Below are positions 1-14,546 of a DNA stretch of 64,000 bases, piece after piece. The DNA is from Tubiluchus corallicola (lineage: Eukaryota; Priapulida; Priapulimorpha; Priapulimorphida; Tubiluchidae). The first letter of the stretch is position 1; each line of letters begins with the position of its first letter. Under the pieces are notes generated by a model. That model searched no databases, was not told where the DNA came from, and saw nothing but the letters and a program-made list of their open reading frames with translations. Where the stretch lies: the NCBI GenBank assembly GCA_030141605.1, contig JAQGDQ010000243.1, positions 149,001 to 213,000 of the forward strand. The letters run 5' to 3'. The position numbers were made by a program, and so were the translations under genes.

Positions 1-2406
1 TTACAATGTTTGGAACCGGAACAGGATCCAATTCTCCATATCCAGATCGGATTCGAATCTGGATCAATTAATGGCTAGAAAACTGTAATGAAGTGTCTCA
101 TCTGGCTGCAAGACTGTATAACTTGCATAAAGCCTTGGAAAGGTCTGAATCTTTAGTACTAAAATGTACTATGCTGTTTGTGGGAGTCTTGGAGAAGGTA
201 AGAATTGGATAATTTATGCAAATTTATTAAATAACTAAACAAAAAATTGCTTCAGACAAATAAAAAACAAAAAAAAACTTCAGACAAAGTATGCTTGAAT
301 CTATTCAGTGTAATGTCGCTTGTTCAGTATTCACAATTGTTGGCAAAGATTTCACACTTTGCATGTTTAATAGACTAACAGCCATGTGATCACCATCTGC
401 CAGATCTGAATTATGTCTAGTTCATGTGCACCCCTATTAAAACTACCCTCTTATGTTGAATGGGAGCTAGACAATCTTTCTAGACTTTAGAGAGAACAAT
501 ATAAAATAAAAATTTTGCATAAATACAAACATTTAATGCAACTAATTGAATGAAATTCTGTGAAATTGTGGCATTATAATTTTTGGTAGTGAAAGAAGAG
601 CTGCAGTTGTGCCTTACAGAGAAATCCACCTTGACATCAGTCTGTTTTCGCATACCACTCAGTTGCATTTTAATATTGAAATGTGGTTCAGTACCTTGTC
701 TAATCATGTGGACAGGTTTTCGTTTTAGTAATACCCAACTATAAAAAGTTTGGCTTCAATTTGAATCACAAAAGTCTGCATTCGGAAAACAAGCAAGCAA
801 ATAAAAGGAGATTTATCTAAAGTGTGCCCACCAATAACAGCAAAGCTACACTACTAATGTGTAATTCTAACTGTATACATGACAAATCATACTTCATACA
901 TTACATCTATACTATAGACCTGCAAGATTCTACATACAGTACACAGCATTGCAAGTTTCACTGATACTGTTTAAGTTTTTATGAAAGTTAAACTTGTACT
1001 CAAAACAGATTTAAAAATACATTGTCGATTTTAGAAACAGAAACCAACAGTTACTAATTTTATACCCCATCCTGTAGGCATGCTCTCAGACTCAGTGCTC
1101 TAGTGAAAGAGCGGAGCACGTACACTTTGAGAACTTTAACTGCGACAATTTGACAGAATTGTTTTCATTCTACAATCCTAGAATTTCTAACAGGGATGAC
1201 TCCACACAATTAAGTTCTACACAGCTAAACTCTTTTTGCAATTTTGTTATGGATCAATAACAACATTGTGGCAGGTCTGGCGATTGCTCTTGGTAACAAT
1301 TTCTGTTATTGCCTTCACACTTTTTCCATTTAGTATAGATAGAATCCAGCTCTATTCTATTGTATATTAGCTGTTATGTAGGGTAACAAACATGTGATTT
1401 GTACCAAAATGCCAGTATACCCACGGCTTTATAAAGACATCCACATACCTTACGGTCCCAGATTTTATTTAACAGGGAGTCCTACGTTACATACTGCAAA
1501 CAGTTTAGTAGCTACAATTTAATGTTTCAGACTTCACACACTTACAGCAAAATACGTAACATAAAAACTAAAAAGGTTTTACAAAAATTTTAAATAACGA
1601 AATTGTCTACTACGTACCATTTCTGTGATTTTGCTCTTTGCATTTTATTAATATACAATTCAGTTCTTTTTTCAAACATTATGGTTACATTTTCAACTAA
1701 TGCAGATCGTTAGCTACCTTGACGTCTGATGAAAATACACAGCTTGAGAATTTCTTGAAAACCACAATCCACAATGACAAATTAAATTTAAACCAAGTAT
1801 TTGGATTCCAGACAAAGGATGCAAATTTAGGCAACATCATTAGCTTATGTGTTAACATCACTTTTAGTCTTTACACTTGTCACATTGTCACAATTATGCA
1901 TTTAATTTAGTTGAGTTATTCAAAATTACATATGAACACACTCGAGAAACCGTGGTATATAATTTTATAGTTATTAATAAATAATAATTATTTGCCAAAT
2001 TTTAAACGCGTCTCGCAATCAAAACTTTCGGAAACACCTTCAAGTAATATTATAAAAAAACTTGCTCTTATACAACACAGGATACACAAGCATGCCGCCA
2101 TACAGCCATGGTTGTTTGCACGCTGCAAGTGTAACGCGAACGCGGGCAGCGCTTCAATATTTGCACAAGTTTACAATAATTATGAATACCTACCAAACTT
2201 CCAGCACAACCGAAAAAACATTTACTGCACAAGTGAAACAATGACCATAGTGAAATGCATTAATATCGGAGAAGAATATTCACTAACTTATAATTTTGGC
2301 TTATTTTTACAAATCACTCGCGAAAAGCACGTAACCATATAAAATGCGGAACTTATGCTGCACCGAAAATTTAATAGTGACGCGGCGTTTGTTTACATCC
2401 TACTTC
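1..2406. other. Upstream intergenic DNA, no gene recognised
   Basis: AT-rich sequence with only short open frames (the longest is 116 codons at 1992-2342). None has splice context or a recognisable domain. Base composition becomes richer in CG dinucleotides from about 2000 towards the cystinosin start, as expected of a promoter-proximal region. No tRNA, repeat array or mobile element could be supported here. Confidence 0.5.
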
Positions 2407-2416
2407 GTCACGTGAT
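2407..2416 (+). promoter_or_regulatory. CLEAR-type E-box (TFEB/MITF site) of cystinosin
   Basis: GTCACGTGAT differs by one base from the CLEAR palindrome GTCACGTGAC that TFEB/MITF proteins bind in lysosomal gene promoters. It lies 30 bp before the cystinosin ATG, in a short stretch richer in CG dinucleotides than its surroundings. Cystinosin is a lysosomal protein, so the site fits its host gene. The sequence match is direct; the regulatory role is inferred. Confidence 0.55.
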
Positions 2417-2446
2417 TCTATGTGCCTTTTTATAGCAAAGTTAATC

Positions 2447-5400
2447 ATGAAAAAATGCTTATATTTATTATTAGTGATAGTCTTTTCTCATATTTGTGGT
2501 AAGAGCAAAAATTTCTGCTTTTAATAGTCAAGAACACGTACGCATACTTATAAGTTTTTGCTCATTACCCCAACGTTCACCGTAACAATTTTTCTTGAAT
2601 GGCTGGTCCCATTCCTTTGATGGCCCTTCTCTCCCATCAATTGATATTCTACTATAATTATATTGATTTTAGAAAAGCATTTGATTCCGTTCCTCTTCGT
2701 TGTCCCATGTTAAAAATGGAATTTAGCTCACCTGAAAGTGAGCGTTTCCATTTACAATCGTTAGTTTTAGTGCTAGTTTAGTGTATTTCCAAAATGCCAT
2801 GAATACAACATTGTCACATATTTTACAGAAAAGCTGTTACTACAACAAAATATAGATTCCCCAGATATTAATAAATCGGCTCACGCCAAGAAGGTAAACT
2901 TGTACAGGATTGAGCAGAAGGCAACATGAAAAGAGAAGATATAAAAGGTGTTTAATAAAAAGCAAAAAAATAAAATACAAAGGTAGTAATAAGGGTAAAG
3001 AAATGCCAGTGAAACATGAATGAGATGATGGTGAAAATGAAGATTAGATTCGCATTAGAAACAGATCAACCAGCTGAGTCACTGCAAAAATCAGTATGGT
3101 TTCATAAAGAGCTTAAAAAATTTGTCTTGAAATTTTATACCACTTACATACTGCATTTTGCATACAGAGCGTATGTCGACAGTAAAGCTGTACAAAACTT
3201 GTGAATTTAAACTCTCGCGATGACAGTTAGGTGCTGCCATTTTGACGATAAGTCATTTGAAACAAATTTAGATAACATTGCGTAAAGTTTGAAAAAATAA
3301 CCAGAGCATTCGTAGCACACATGTTACTAACTAAGTAAGATCTTAAATTATTGTATCTTCTCAATAAGATTAAAAATACGTTTTTGTTAGTAAGTGGCGC
3401 AGCAAATTGGTAATTAACATAGATTTGTATGGAAAGTTTTTTGGACATTGTTTTCACGTTGCCTTTTCTTCCCCTGATTTACGTTTGCGTAGGTGATGTC
3501 ATGTAATGGAGTTTACCATGTATACCATAGGTCGTCGCTTGACAAGCAGATGTTAATGAGGGACCCTATCAAAAGCCTTAACCAGGTCCAAGTATATAAT
3601 ATCAACTGAAGAACCATTGTTGATATGACTAAAGATATGCTCAAAGAAATCTGCCATTGCTTCTCTATTTATTATGGTTCACAAAAGCGAACTAAGATGA
3701 CATAATAGTCATAAAAGCTCATTGGTCACACAAAAGTGTCTTATTTAAACACATGAAACAAAAAATAATGAGTCAATTGTGCGGAGTTATCTGAGTCTAC
3801 TGCCAACGAATTTTATATACATTTGAATAGGAGCGCCCGAACCAGATGTTTCTGAGCCAATTAGGCAACTGACTTCTATTAACCCTGAGTCTAATAAACG
3901 GCACCTAATGTACTTGACTTCAAGTTGTAAGATTAGTTCAAAGCTGATTTGATGGCAAGTTCATAAGATGTTAAAATTCGACAGCGCCTGAGCTTTGCAA
4001 GTAGCCTACTGTGCAGTAGTTGATGAACATACACTTAGTGCCATATAGCCATTCTCTGAGAGACTGCAAAACCTATTACCTGCAATTAAAGTAAATTTTC
4101 TTAAAAAATAAAGCGAAAGGGCTTTTTTGTAAATTTGAAGGGCTTTGTTTCAACAGGTACACCCATTGCATTCTAATTTCTCAGAGAATGTGTAAAAAAA
4201 TTGCACCAGTAATCATATAATCATATTATTTAATGGCATAAATTGTTTTGTAAATTAATTTACAATAAATTATTTTTACACTCTTTTTTAGATGGCATTA
4301 CTACTGTCAAGTTCAGCCAGGAAGACATAACTTTTCGTTTAAATGCAACTGCAAAAGTGTGGCTGTTTCTCAGGTAAGTTTTCTGTATTTTTTGCCTTTG
4401 ATTATATTTACAGATCTGCTGCCTACACAGAGTCAAGTGTGAATTCTTTTTTCATAAATCAATTTTTACATATCACTAATCAATTTTTTTACATTAATGA
4501 CCATATGGCAATTATGGCATAATAAGTACCATATTGGTAAAGTGGTATAAATTATATATATATATTAAAGATTATTGTTAGAAGTTCATAAGACCACTAC
4601 CTATTTACTAGTGTCAGTCTTTATTTATTTGCTAATAATTCTGCATTCTTTTTAGTTCTACATTGACTGAATCTGCAACAGTTTCATTTGTCTATGATGG
4701 GAAACCGAATAGTACGGTACTTAGTACAATTCCAGACGTTAACATTACTACAGGTAAATTAGTATAGTCCACATGTGCTTTATTCTGGAAATTCTACCCA
4801 GAAATGAATTATTCGTAATTGCAGTAAATTGTTATCCATTGTTTGTAGACTTGCATTTTGTAGTCAGTTGATTTATTGTATACCATTTGACATGCAAGAC
4901 CATCTGAAGCAAATTCTGAAATACAAATGCTGAACTGTCTACTAGCCATTCTAAGAATGAATATCTGTAGGTCCACTGAATGTAAGTTTACTCAACTTCT
5001 AGGTATCTCATCCAAACATTTTGAGCTCATTGATCCCTCAGCTGATATTCTCATTCTTCATCAGACAATTGGTCCCTTGGCCGTTATGGAGAGAGTCAGG
5101 TTCGAGTGAGAAAGATGCAAAGCAAAGAGAGAGAGAGAGTAGGGAGAGATAGAGAGTTCACGAATGAAGCCAAAACATTCTAATTTAAGTTTGAGTTGAG
5201 AACATTTAAGAATGATCCCGGTGTGTATCCAAAAAACATATTATTGAGCTAATTGACATTATAAACTCAAACTTTTGCTTACTTAGTGAAGTATGTGCTA
5301 AAAATGCTTTCGATTATTTTTTAAACCTTATGTAATGCTGTCTATGTGTGTTTCAAATGACTTACTGTGAAAATGGCTGTGCCTAACGGTCATCGTGGAA

Positions 5401-7582
5401 GTGTAAATTTACACGTTCTATACAGTGTTACTACTAACGCAAGCTTTGTATGCAATAGGACAACATGTAAGTGATGAATTTCAACATCTCAACGTGAATT
5501 TAAGTCTTACTTTTCAAGGGCGTTTACTTGCCTTTTAATAGTAATGGCCTTATGTGAAATTTTGTAACTGTGTCTAAAAACGGTAACACACTAATTACTT
5601 TTGTTCTGAAACTCTTGATGATAAGTTTGGCTCATTTCACACCAGTTACACACATTTATGTTTTTGTTGACACAAGTCATTAGACAATTCTGTAATCGCC
5701 TTAAAATAATTGATAAGTCACATATTTTAGGAAAACCTGATTGGTTAAATGGGTGTTCTCCTCCATAACTAGTTAATCCCTTTCAATAACAATTTTATGC
5801 TTGTTGGTTTTGGTTTGTTTTGTAATGAAAATACATTATTGTTTTGACATGGTGACAGGAAAATGTTCACGTCTAGCAGCAGGTTTTGGCTTTTTCACAA
5901 GGAAATTGTTCGATATTCAGTCATATAATAACATTGTGGGAAACAATTTTGTTGATATTTTATTTTTGACTTTCAAATCTGAAGAAAACCTTTGCTTTTT
6001 TTATTCTAAATCGTAACTTTCGTCATCATTGTGATTTTCATAATTATCAAAAACATCATTTTTAGGTCCCTTGACTTTAGTGAGTAAGGGCACCTATTGC
6101 TGTCATGTGGCGTCTGGCGGGTGTCGAGGGTCATCCACAATTGACTTAATTTTCTATAATTATCCAAAACCTTTTGTCTCAGGTCGTAAGCTTTTGTTGT
6201 GCAGCAACCTTGGCATAAGCTGCATGTCATGTGTCAAAATGAATGACCTGGGTTTGAAAGGTCGCGACCCAGAGGATCATGAATGTTTTAGTTATGTGGG
6301 ATTTTGCACATTTTGCTAAAAATCTACGTTATGTGCACAGTAAACAAATTGTTTTTATAGCAATTTTGGACACTAAACTATATGACCTTTCAAAAATCCA
6401 GCGGTTGCTATGGTGTACAAGGTCTTAATTTGGTGGTTGCTAGGGTGTAAACATGACCATTTCTGCCAAAACAGATAAAGTACATATTCTTTGACAATTT
6501 TGAGGCCAAACAGATGCAATATACAGAAAACATTATAATGCTAACACTACCAAAATTCTGGCCCATGCGAGGTCACCCAAAGGTCATCAATAGGGAATGT
6601 CTTAATCATATCGAATAATATATAAAATTAAAGCTAAGGGTGAGATGGGCTTGTCACTGCCTCATTTTGGCCCACCTGGGTCACCTAAAGGGAATTTACA
6701 GGGAATGTGTCAAACATATTGTGTAAGATATTCAAATGAAGCTTATGTCGAGGCAGTTAGACATGGTTCATTAAAACATGGAGCATCGTTGACAAATGAC
6801 TTAATTTTCTTTATTTTGCCAAAACCTTTTGTCCTTTGTCTTAGATTTGTCTTTTGGTGTGTAGTAACATTTGCATAAATTGCATGTCAAACTGAATGAC
6901 CAAGGTCAAAAATTTTGGGCCATCTCGGGTCACCCAAAGGGCATCTAAGGGTATGTCGCAAACAATTGTATAATAATTATAGTAAATTAAAAGTTATGGC
7001 GAGGTGGGTTCACAAGGTTCACGAAAAGGTCAGAGGTCAGTGAAAGAACATCGCAACAAAAATGCTAAGGTCACAGGAATGAAGGCTTCCTTTTTCATAA
7101 AATAACTACTTACTTACTCACTTACATAACTGTTTACCAATTCAGTCATCCACTTACTTAATCCGTTGGTTACTTTTGGTCTCACAGGAATAATGATAGG
7201 TACTTCAAATGAGTGTACATTTCACCGTTATTTGCAGACCATTTCTGTAATGGGGTTTGATGACCTTTTTGTATTATGAGAGTATGTACAATAGAATGAT
7301 TTCCATTCAGAACTTCTTGGAGTCTCGTTATATCAATTTTGAAACAAACGCAACTTACAGAAACCATTATAATGTAACATTCTTGACACTGCAAAAATTT
7401 GCCCCACGCAGGGTCACTGCCATTTTACATAATATTATACAATTTTTCTTCAGGGGACCTACACCCTCATTGATGGTCTGGTTGTCCTTGTCAGCACAAC
7501 AGCTGCTACAACCGTATGTACCCAACCTTTGTTGAAAGCACAAACGATTGAGTTAATAAATCATAAATGAGACTTTGTTATG

Positions 7583-7615
<33 letters not shown>

Positions 7616-10600
7616 ATATTATTGTATATAATAATATAATATAATATATGTTTATGTATATATATGATTATATTATAATAATCATATATATGAGTATATA
7701 ATATTATTGTGTACATAACCATATTATATATATATATATATATATAATTGCCATAATCGGTTTTTATTCAATAAGCTGTTTATTTAAAATTTCATAAAAT
7801 TTGGGAAGGTTGGTTTCGGAAAGTAGCCAAAAAGTAAAACCATGGGGTCCTTGGAAAAGGAGAGTATACCAATGGCACCATATCCTTTTTTCACAAATGA
7901 TGTGTAACAAGCAACTGAGTAGGTCCTGTTTTCTGCATTGGAAGGTCATCAAACAAACACTAGTTTGGCGTACGAGATAAAGCCATTGGAACTCCAACTG
8001 CAGAAATCATATGGTATGGCTAAGAAAACAAGGCTATGCTATTACATCCAATGATATGTAGCACACTGTCCTGTTTTCTACATTACAAAATTATTAATTT
8101 TATAATTTATGTACGCGTGTGTATTTAAGCATGCATAATATGAGAACTGAAATAATATAGACAAACAAGCATCATCCGTCTATATTATTTCTTCAGTATT
8201 GTGCATCTACAGATGGGCAACTTTTTGTATGCAGTTTGAGCAAAGTCAGAGTTATATTCAAATTTGTCTCTGTAACATCTAAATAACGTTATTTTACAAA
8301 TAATCATTAACTGCAAATATTCTTCACCACACCTTGTTTAACGAAAATGATGGATAGCACATCAACAACAGACTAGGGCCTTATAAAGCTGCTCTGTGAT
8401 TTCTCTGTTAAGGAATCTAGAAATTACAATTCATTAGAGGTCTTTTTAAATAAGACTTCTGCATTTTGCAACCCGTTCGTTTCTTTTTCTAGAAGTTAAC
8501 TTTTTTGTCAGGTCATCTAAGAAAATTACATAAATCAGATTTTTCTTAATGTTGTTTTTTCTTACCAAAACAACATGTAGAAGTGGCAAAATGTTGGGGC
8601 GCTTCCAAAAAATACTGAGGTTATGCCTACTTCATCCTACAGAGAATAGATTTTTGAGTAATATGCAACAAATGACCTAACACCATGTCGACTAGATCTT
8701 TTTATACATAACCAAGTTGTAATTTTTACAAAAATGACTAAATATTATCCTACTTCTTTGTTTTGTTCTGGTTTTATACATAACCAAGTTGTAATTTTTA
8801 CAAAAATGACTAAATATTATCCTACTTCTTTGTTTTGTTCTGGTTATATACATAACCAAGTTGTAATTTTTACAAAAATGACTAAATATTATCCTACTTC
8901 TTTGTTTTGTTCTGGTTTTATACATAACCAAGTTGTAATTTTTACAAAAATGACTAAATATTATCCTACTTCTTTGTTTTGTTCGCAACAAATCGAAGTA
9001 CTACAACTACACATCGAACTACGCAAATCGAAAGCTAATTTAGAGAATGAAATCATGCTATAGAAGAAGGAGCATTGCTGGTATTTTTGTGCACTTTTCT
9101 AGTTTCTTTCAAAATGTGTTTTGCAAATTCGTGCATTTCACATTTTCTTTTTGGAACGATTGTAACCCAGAAGTTTACATATGTGTCCCAACTTTCTACC
9201 TACCTAAAGGAAAAACAAGAGAAAACTGGTTTAGTGTTTTTTTGAATTTTCATGTTTACCTTGTAGCGAGTGAAAAAATAACATAAGATCCGGTTTGAAT
9301 TTAAATTTACCAACCTTTTTTTTCAATTTTCTGTTTGAATTTAAATTTACCAACCTCTTTATTCAATTTGTCGTTCTACTGTAGAGGAAAAAGAAGTTGA
9401 GGTGAATCTGTATGGGACAGGTGTTGGTCATTGTGTTATAACTTTGAACTCAACGTCGTCCGAACTGAGCAAGTAAGTTCATTTGTGTTTTTATCTTCAT
9501 AGGATTATAATACCAGTGATAACAGCTGAGTGAAAAACATTGTCGACTTTTCTCATTTAAAATACTTGAGTAATACGTTGATAATGACTTTGCCTCATCA
9601 CAGTGCTGCTCATTGTTCGCGTGTGCTCGAGTGCGTGACTATGCAAAGCTCATTCTGCCTGCCCGTATTTCACCATGCTGCTGATACCGGTTATTTACCC
9701 ACAATAATGATCTGTGTTGCCCTTTGAGTAGTTTGTGGGGGTAAATTCCCGCTGATTTCAATCAGTTAAATGATTACGGACAATAGACGTTGTGCTAATC
9801 TGCCTGAAAAGCCGTGTACTGTCATTACCATGCTTAGTCGGTCCTGCATAGATCCTCCTACTTTTTATGCCAGCGGGAATACTATGCTAATCTAGCAGCA
9901 TGGCTACTTTTTCATACTGTACACCTACACATTAAACTGTGTCATTTAGGACTTAAATATAAATATTTTAAATGCTGCTTTATACTAATAACTCTAATTT
10001 CTTGGACGTTTTTAGAAATAAGTCTTCAGTCTTATACAGGATTTGAATAGAATCAAATTAAATTTATTTAATAAACAATATGCAAGTAAAAGTGCTTTGG
10101 ATGTTATGAAGTCAATAGTCAACAAGTGTTTGTAGCAAAGAACATTGCATATCTATAATGCAAAAAGACAGGGTTGCTTTCCTTTTGTAATTAAGCAATG
10201 GAATTACACTTTTTTTTAGATTTAATATTTTATTTCAAACTTCACAAAGTTCATATACTCACCACAAATTAATACAAATAATACAATAAATCATGACACA
10301 CAACAATAGCCCAAATAACAATTAACGATATAACAAACTACGCCAATGACATCTAATTACAGAAGTAAAGTTTACATCACTGTTTAAAATGTTCTTGCAT
10401 ATGAAATTTTTACTGTTATTCAGCCTGACGTATAAACTGTATGCACATTTTCTGTGAATCACATCAAAATAAATAATATTAAGTCAAGTAGAAATATATC
10501 TAGCGCTCGTATCATATGAAAAGTTAAACAGCTTCCGTGTTGATACATTATATGCAACCTTGAGTTTGCTAAGATTGTAAGAATAAAAATGTCTCCAAGT

Positions 10601-13600
10601 GGACATACAATAAAAAGTAGTGCAGTAAGCATTAAACAATTGTCTCTTCATGTTAACTGAACAGTGAGTAAATTTCATGAGTAATTTATTTGCTCTACCA
10701 TAGTAAATTGAACATTGTCGTAATATATCTAAATCATCTCTATTGTCATCTGATAAAATATGACCCAGCATGACCTTTTAAGAGTGCGAATTTGATTAAT
10801 AGTACACCTCGATAATTTTTTAACCCTCACTATGCTTTAACAAATTGTGAAATTGTGAAATTTATATAGTTATAAGTATTTTCAATGTTCATGCGTTATC
10901 ATAAAAATCATTTCCATGTAATGTTTATTTGAAATGCATTAAGCACTTCAGCTGTTTTGAAATGCACACGTACTGGCTTTAATGACTTACGATCACATGG
11001 AGATTTTAATTTAATTAGGCACCTCAGCTGTTTTAAAATGCACACGTACTGGCTTCAGTGATTTATGATCACATGGAGATTTTAATCTAACTAAGCACCT
11101 CAGCTGTTTCAGCAGCTGCTATTTTTGAGGTAACGGCTTTTTGATTTATGATCCAAAAAGACAATAATGTTAATTAAATGCAATGCTAATTAAGCTTAAT
11201 ACTGTCAAGTATTAACTTGTGTGCAAATGCACTTCCATTTCATTTCATCCATAACATTTACCTGCAAACTGCACAATGACTAGGATAAGAATAGTTAAAT
11301 CTGGAATTCATTCATTGAACTCCTGCACCTCCTTCGTGTAGAAGCGTTTCATGATGCTAAACCAGCATGTAGTTAGTAAAAAATTTTAAGATGAATTTTC
11401 TGAATTATTAAAAATTGGTTCGGTTAATTTTCCTAATAGCTTTTCACTCATAAGCATATAAGTTTTGTATATTTTTTGTATATGTTCTCATTCTTGAGTT
11501 ATTTATTAAATCCTGGTAATTTTATTGTCTTTTATCTAATGCGTGCATTGTTATATTTATATACTTATCAGTGTGAATCAATCAAGCTTTTCTTATTTCT
11601 TGTAGCTTATCCTCTGCATTTCTTCGGGTGACAGTCGTACATAATGTACCGCTCATCACTGTAAGCGCTGTGATAGGCTGGATCTATTTCGTGGCTTGGT
11701 CCATCAGCTTTTACCCGCAGATTTATTACAATTTTTCGCGGAAAAGGTAACTCTCAGTTTTCTGTTTTTCTTTATTGACCATTTATTCGTTTATGTTTGG
11801 CGCAAACAATACAATCATGATAGTGAATTAGTATGAAAAGACACAAACGCAATGTTTGCATTGTATTAACAGTACATTTGCAGTACAGTACATTATGCAT
11901 TTTGTGGTATTAACAATAAATTATATTTTTGTACACAAATCTGTTATTAACTTGTGAAGACAACCTGAAAATTTAGGCCTCTTAAAGGAAAAATCAATCA
12001 AATTTTTGTCACTGCCGCTCTACTGAATACTGAATCAATGTTGCTGTTTCTCTCCTTCCCAGGGTTCCCACGGTCAGGGAAAATCCTGGAAAAATCCTGT
12101 AAAATATAGGCTATCCTGGAAAGTCAAGGAAAAGTCAAGAAAAAAGATAATTTAATAAAAAGTAAGGAAAATCATGAAAACGGGGCGAAAAGTCGGAAAA
12201 ATTGGAAAAGGTTGCAAAAATAACCACTGTGAACCGATATTTTTCCAAATATATTTTTCAGCAATTCGTGTTCAAATAAAATTTTGCTAAGGTTTCGATT
12301 TCTGTTCTAAAAATAATGATTGGCTTAAGAAAGTTTATTTAATGTGATTAGTGTAATTTCGTTAGCACTGCTGCAACTGTGCTGATACATTATATATCAG
12401 TATGTGTATGAATGTCCATACACAAAAATGAATATGTGTACTGGTAATACAATTTCTGCTTACCTTCGTCATGGAAAATCAATATTTGGTCAGGGAAAAG
12501 TCATGGAAAAGTTATAGAAAATTATTTTAAAATTCTGTGTGAACCTCTGCCTTCCTCATTGCTGGCTGTTTTTAGATTATATTTTTAAAAAAGTAACTGT
12601 CTTTGAATTAGTTTGATAATAAACTGTTAGACATTTGAATTTGAAGCATGTGTGATAACGCGTCATTTCTTTTTCAGTGTTGTTGGACTAAGCTTCGATT
12701 TTCTCGCTTTCAATATAACTGGCTTCCTTGCTTATGGTGTTTTTAATATTGGCTTATTCTGGATTCCAGCTGTGAAGGTATAACAAAGCAACTATATGCA
12801 CTTGTTTCTTTTTGTAACATGTTAAATTATTAATGTTATGTGTCATTAATTAGATATTTGGTTAATTTTGGTGGTACTAAATCGTGAAATGCTTGGTTCA
12901 GCCAAGAAAATGTTACAAGGAAAAAATTCATGCACAGTTAAGGATTTGAACTGTGGACAGTTGTGCTTATTTTAGCTATAAATTAATTTTTTCGTTCCTT
13001 TTTTTGTGTTTTTATGGTGTACTACTATTTAAAAAATTCTTCTGCGGTGAATAATAGAGTTTATTTTGTGCTAAGTTCAATGTGCTACAAAATGGAACAG
13101 AGTTCTGGGCTACAGGACCATGTTATGTATTAATGCGTCAGAATGCATTGTAAATAAACTAGTTCGGTAACACGCATAATGGTGTACTGTATTTCGATAT
13201 TTCTACTAGATAGAAATCCAGGTACATCCCACTTCTGACACCATGTTTTATGTTGATGTACCTGGATTTCTATCTAGTAGAAATATCGAAATACAGTACA
13301 CGATTATGCGTGTTACCGAACTACTTTATTTACAATGCATTCTGACGCATTAATACATAACAGACCACTACTTGTAACGGATGTTGGAGCAGGACCAGAA
13401 CCTAGTTCATTATCTTCAATAATCGTCTAAGATGAAACACTAAGCTGGCAGAGCTCTTTTAACAACGTTTAACAACGCGAATACGTTCTTCCTCAGTAAG
13501 AGAAAAACCAGCAGCACTATGGTATGCATAACTGCCCTGATACAATTTCAGCCAATTGCCTATCTATTTAGTAACCAAGCTGAGCAATGTTTAGTCAAGC

Positions 13601-14498
13601 ATGCACCATGTGACACTGTATTTCATCTAAGTTGTTCACATGGTCCTGTCACCACTGTTTTTGAGGCAAGGGGAATATCTGATAGGTGTGTATAGTGGTC
13701 AAACTTAAGCAATCCTAAACCTAGTCAGTATAGGAATAGGTGTCCATCAAAAGAATTGACGGTTTCCTTTACCATACTGCCCTCATTGGAGGATGTAAGG
13801 ATCTAAATGTGCCAATTCAATTTTTCATTTTAGTGCATTCCATTTGAACTTATCTTTGTCATTTTAACAACCTGATTCTGTGGATATTAATGCTGTGCAC
13901 GAGAAATTGCGAATGATAAATTGCATTTTTGTGAATTACACGTATGGCGGTTTTTCTAGGAACAGTATTTTGAGCTCCATCCAACTGGCGTGAATCCTGT
14001 ACAAATAAATGATGTATTTTTTACTCTTCATGCCATATTTGCAACACTTCTTACGATACTGCAGTGTTTCATTTATGAAGTAAGTATTTCGTTTTCTTCA
14101 TGCTATTTACTTCTTCATTCATTTAACTGCATACTTCAGCTTAATTTTTATTTAGTTGGGCAATATTATTAGCTCTAAATTGGTTATGCTGTACACTTCT
14201 AGATATTGCAGACAGCATGACAGATTTCTCGAATTTGAATCATCATACCTATGTGTTGGCTCAAGCTCGAAGTTGCTGTACGTTATTGAATCATTCTAGT
14301 GATTTGACTATTTGCTTTATCATCAGTAATTATATGTCTATTACATCTGTTTCAAACATTGAACAGATAGTTTGTTCATAATTATTAATGTAAAATTAAT
14401 AAAAAATCTGCACTCATTACCAGTTAATTAGCAATAGGTATGTTTGCTTCATTTGTTAGTTTACAAGTGAATAAGTTTTTAGCACAGACAACATCTAG

Positions 14499-14546
<48 letters not shown>

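Noticed and set aside
7455-7514. Exon-like segment with acceptor TTCTTCAG, frame [20 protein letters not shown] and donor GTATGT in CTNS intron 3
   Set aside because: It is open only in phase 0, but the flanking CTNS exons require phase 1 on both sides; in phase 1 it has a stop. The cystinosin luminal domain reads through without it.
8692-9063. Repetitive 99- and 109-codon frames on opposite strands
   Set aside because: Produced by the 72-bp tandem repeat, whose period is a multiple of three.
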